Below, piece after piece: positions 5,692 to 7,122 of a stretch of 7,122 nt of DNA. The position numbers and the translations under genes are program-made. Positions within the stretch are counted from its first letter, which is position 1; each line of letters begins with the position of its first letter. Origin of the DNA: DASYPQ01 sp041488095 (lineage in GTDB: Bacteria; Planctomycetota; UBA1135; GCA-002686595); the NCBI GenBank assembly GCA_041488095.1, contig JBGPOP010000076.1:1-7122 (forward strand), read 5' to 3'. The notes below the pieces were generated by a model. It ran no database searches. It was not told the DNA's origin and was given only the letters and a program-made list of their open reading frames with translations.

Positions 5692-7122
5692 ATGAAGAAC
5701 AGACAGACCTTGCAGGTGTTGGCTCTTGCTTTCGTTCTGGGGAGCACAGGTTGGGCGCAGGTGACCCAGCGGGTGAGCGTCGACTCGGGCGGGGCGGAGG
5801 GGAACGGCGACAGCGGCTACGACGGTCTATCCATCTCCGCCGACGGCCGCTACGTGGCGTTCGCGAGCATCGCGAGCAACCTCGTCCCCGGGGACACGAA
5901 CGGGTTCATTGACGCCTTCGTCCGCGACCGGCAGAGCGGTACGACCGAGCGGGTGAGCATCTCCTCGGGCGGGGTGCAGGGGGACGGCGACAGCTACTAC
6001 CCCTCGATCTCTGCCGACGGACGCTACGTGGCGTTCGAGAGCTTCGCGGACAACCTCGTAGCCGCTGGGGACACGAACGGATCCTGGGACGTGTTCATCC
6101 GCGACCGGCTCAGCGGCACGACCGAGCGTGTGAGCCTCGACTCGGGCGGAGCGCAGGGGAACAACGGCAGCTATGCCCCCTCGATTTCCTCCGACGGCCG
6201 CTACGTGGCGTTCCATAGCTACGCGTCCAACCTCGTTCTCGGAGACACGAATGGGGTCCTGGACGCCTTCGTTCGCGACCTCCAGAGCGACACGACCCAG
6301 CGGGTGAGCGTCTCGTCGGCCGGGGTGCAGGGGTTCTGGGAAAGCTCATCTCCCTCGATCTCCGCCGACGGCCGCTACGTGGCGTTCGAGAGCCTCGCGT
6401 ACAACTTCGACTCCGCGGACACGAACGGGAAGGTGGACATCTTCGTCCGCGACCGACAGAGCGGTACGACCGAGCGGGTGAGCATCTCCTCGGGCGGGGT
6501 GCAGGGGGACGGCGACAGCTACTCCCCCTCGATCACCGCCGACGGCCGCTACGTGGCTTTCGAGAGCTTCGCGGACAACCTCGTACTCGCTGGGGACACG
6601 AACGGATCCTGGGACGTCTTCGTCTGCGACCGGCTGAACAGCACGACCGAGCGTGTGAGCCTCGACTCGGGCGGAGCGCAGGGGAACAACGGCAGCCATG
6701 ACCCCTCGATCTCCGCCGACGGCCGTTGCGTGGCGTTCGAGAGCTACGCGACCAACCTCGTCCCCGGGGACACGAACGGGACTTGGGACGTCTTCGTCCG
6801 GGACCGGCAGAGCGGTACGACCGAGCTCGTGAGCGTCGACTCGGCCGGGGTGCAGGGAAACAGCGTCAGCGCAGTCCCCTCGATCTCCGCCGATGGCCGT
6901 TACGTCGCTTTCGATAGCTTGGCGACCAACCTCGTCCCGGGTGACAAGAATGGGTTCATGGATGTGTTCGTCCGGGACCGCCAGAGCAGCACAACCGTGC
7001 GGGTGAGCGTCGACTCAAGCGGGAGAGAAGGGAACGCCAACACCTACGTCGCCTCGATCTCCGCCGATGGCCGCTACGTGGCTTTCGAGAGCTACGCGAG
7101 CAACCTCGTCAGCGGGGATACG
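5692..7122 (+). CDS. Secreted PD40/TolB-like beta-propeller repeat protein, 3'-partial (gene C)
   Basis: 477 codons are open from ATG to the last base of the window, with no stop. The N-terminus is a Sec signal peptide: Lys2 and Arg4, a hydrophobic core (LQVLALAFVLG) and a probable signal peptidase I site after GWA (residue 22). From Val28 onward the protein consists of 58-60-aa units starting at nucleotides 5773, 5953, 6130, 6304, 6478, 6655, 6829 and 7003; seven are complete and the eighth is cut by the window edge. Each carries the PD40 core (ISADGRYVAFES), NLVPGDTNG, DVFVRDR and the TTERVS strand seen in gene A, so the two are paralogues. The protein is presumably exported and built as a multi-blade propeller or solenoid. 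Its C-terminus is unseen and may carry the Cys-containing domain found in gene A. Two cysteines, at residues 312 and 346, replace consensus Arg and Tyr in adjacent repeats. The gene is divergent from the sigma/kinase operon and shares its control region. The ligand is unknown. Confidence 0.93.
   Translation, partial: MKNRQTLQVLALAFVLGSTGWAQVTQRVSVDSGGAEGNGDSGYDGLSISADGRYVAFASIASNLVPGDTNGFIDAFVRDRQSGTTERVSISSGGVQGDGDSYYPSISADGRYVAFESFADNLVAAGDTNGSWDVFIRDRLSGTTERVSLDSGGAQGNNGSYAPSISSDGRYVAFHSYASNLVLGDTNGVLDAFVRDLQSDTTQRVSVSSAGVQGFWESSSPSISADGRYVAFESLAYNFDSADTNGKVDIFVRDRQSGTTERVSISSGGVQGDGDSYSPSITADGRYVAFESFADNLVLAGDTNGSWDVFVCDRLNSTTERVSLDSGGAQGNNGSHDPSISADGRCVAFESYATNLVPGDTNGTWDVFVRDRQSGTTELVSVDSAGVQGNSVSAVPSISADGRYVAFDSLATNLVPGDKNGFMDVFVRDRQSSTTVRVSVDSSGREGNANTYVASISADGRYVAFESYASNLVSGDT
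5773..7122 (+). repeat. In-frame 174-180-bp tandem repeats in gene C
   Basis: Unit lengths in order are 180, 177, 174, 174, 177, 174 and 174 bp, then a 120-bp partial unit. The 177-bp units (second and fifth) share the same one-codon insertion before GDTNG (VAAGDTNG and VLAGDTNG). All units match those of gene A in register and sequence. Confidence 0.92.
5911..6738 (+). repeat. Higher-order duplication inside gene C (5911-6213 copied at 6436-6738)
   Basis: With an offset of exactly 525 bp (174+177+174), the two ~303-bp segments differ at about 22 positions by hand count, roughly 93% identity. That is much closer than neighbouring single repeats are to each other. The segments cover repeat 2 plus the first part of repeat 3, and repeat 5 plus the first part of repeat 6. 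This indicates a relatively recent three-unit duplication or gene conversion within the array. Confidence 0.75.

Noticed and set aside
5349..5912. Plus-strand open frame crossing the intergenic region into gene C
   Set aside because: No domain is recognisable, and it overlaps the signal peptide and first repeats of gene C in another frame.

Overview
The window is GC-rich bacterial DNA, most likely from a member of the Planctomycetota. This is an inference from family recognition. The evidence is a stand-alone ECF-type sigma factor translationally coupled to a membrane Ser/Thr kinase that carries a C-terminal FGE-sulfatase-fold domain, and secreted PD40/TolB-like repeat proteins, one of which ends in a Cys-containing C-terminal domain of a kind I associate with planctomycete secretomes. 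No rRNA, tRNA, CRISPR array, insertion sequence or integrase is visible.

Layout. (1) Positions 2-1630, + strand: the 3' part of a large repeat-protein gene (gene A), with about 6.5 in-frame repeats of 58 aa followed by a unique 170-aa C-terminal domain. (2) Positions 1631-1774: a short convergent gap with a stem-loop next to the kinase stop codon. (3) Positions 5199 down to 1775, - strand: a two-gene operon, sigma factor then kinase, overlapping by 4 bp (ATGA). (4) Positions 5200-5691: a divergent 492-bp intergenic region with several inverted repeats, among them a perfect 17-bp palindrome just before the ribosome binding site of the next gene. (5) Positions 5692-7122, + strand: the 5' part of a second repeat-protein gene (gene C). 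It has a signal peptide and at least 7 complete copies of the same 58-60-aa repeat, and it runs off the window.

How the genes may work together. The sigma/kinase pair looks like a planctomycete-style ECF-STK module, in which a kinase with an extracytoplasmic sensor-like domain takes the place of a classical anti-sigma factor. The pair lies between two paralogous exported repeat proteins, and the upstream one shares its divergent control region. A reasonable but unproven model is that the kinase senses an envelope or extracellular cue, modulates the sigma factor, and so controls one or both neighbouring surface-protein genes. The FGE-fold domain lacks both catalytic cysteines, so it is more likely a sensing or binding domain than a formylglycine-generating enzyme.
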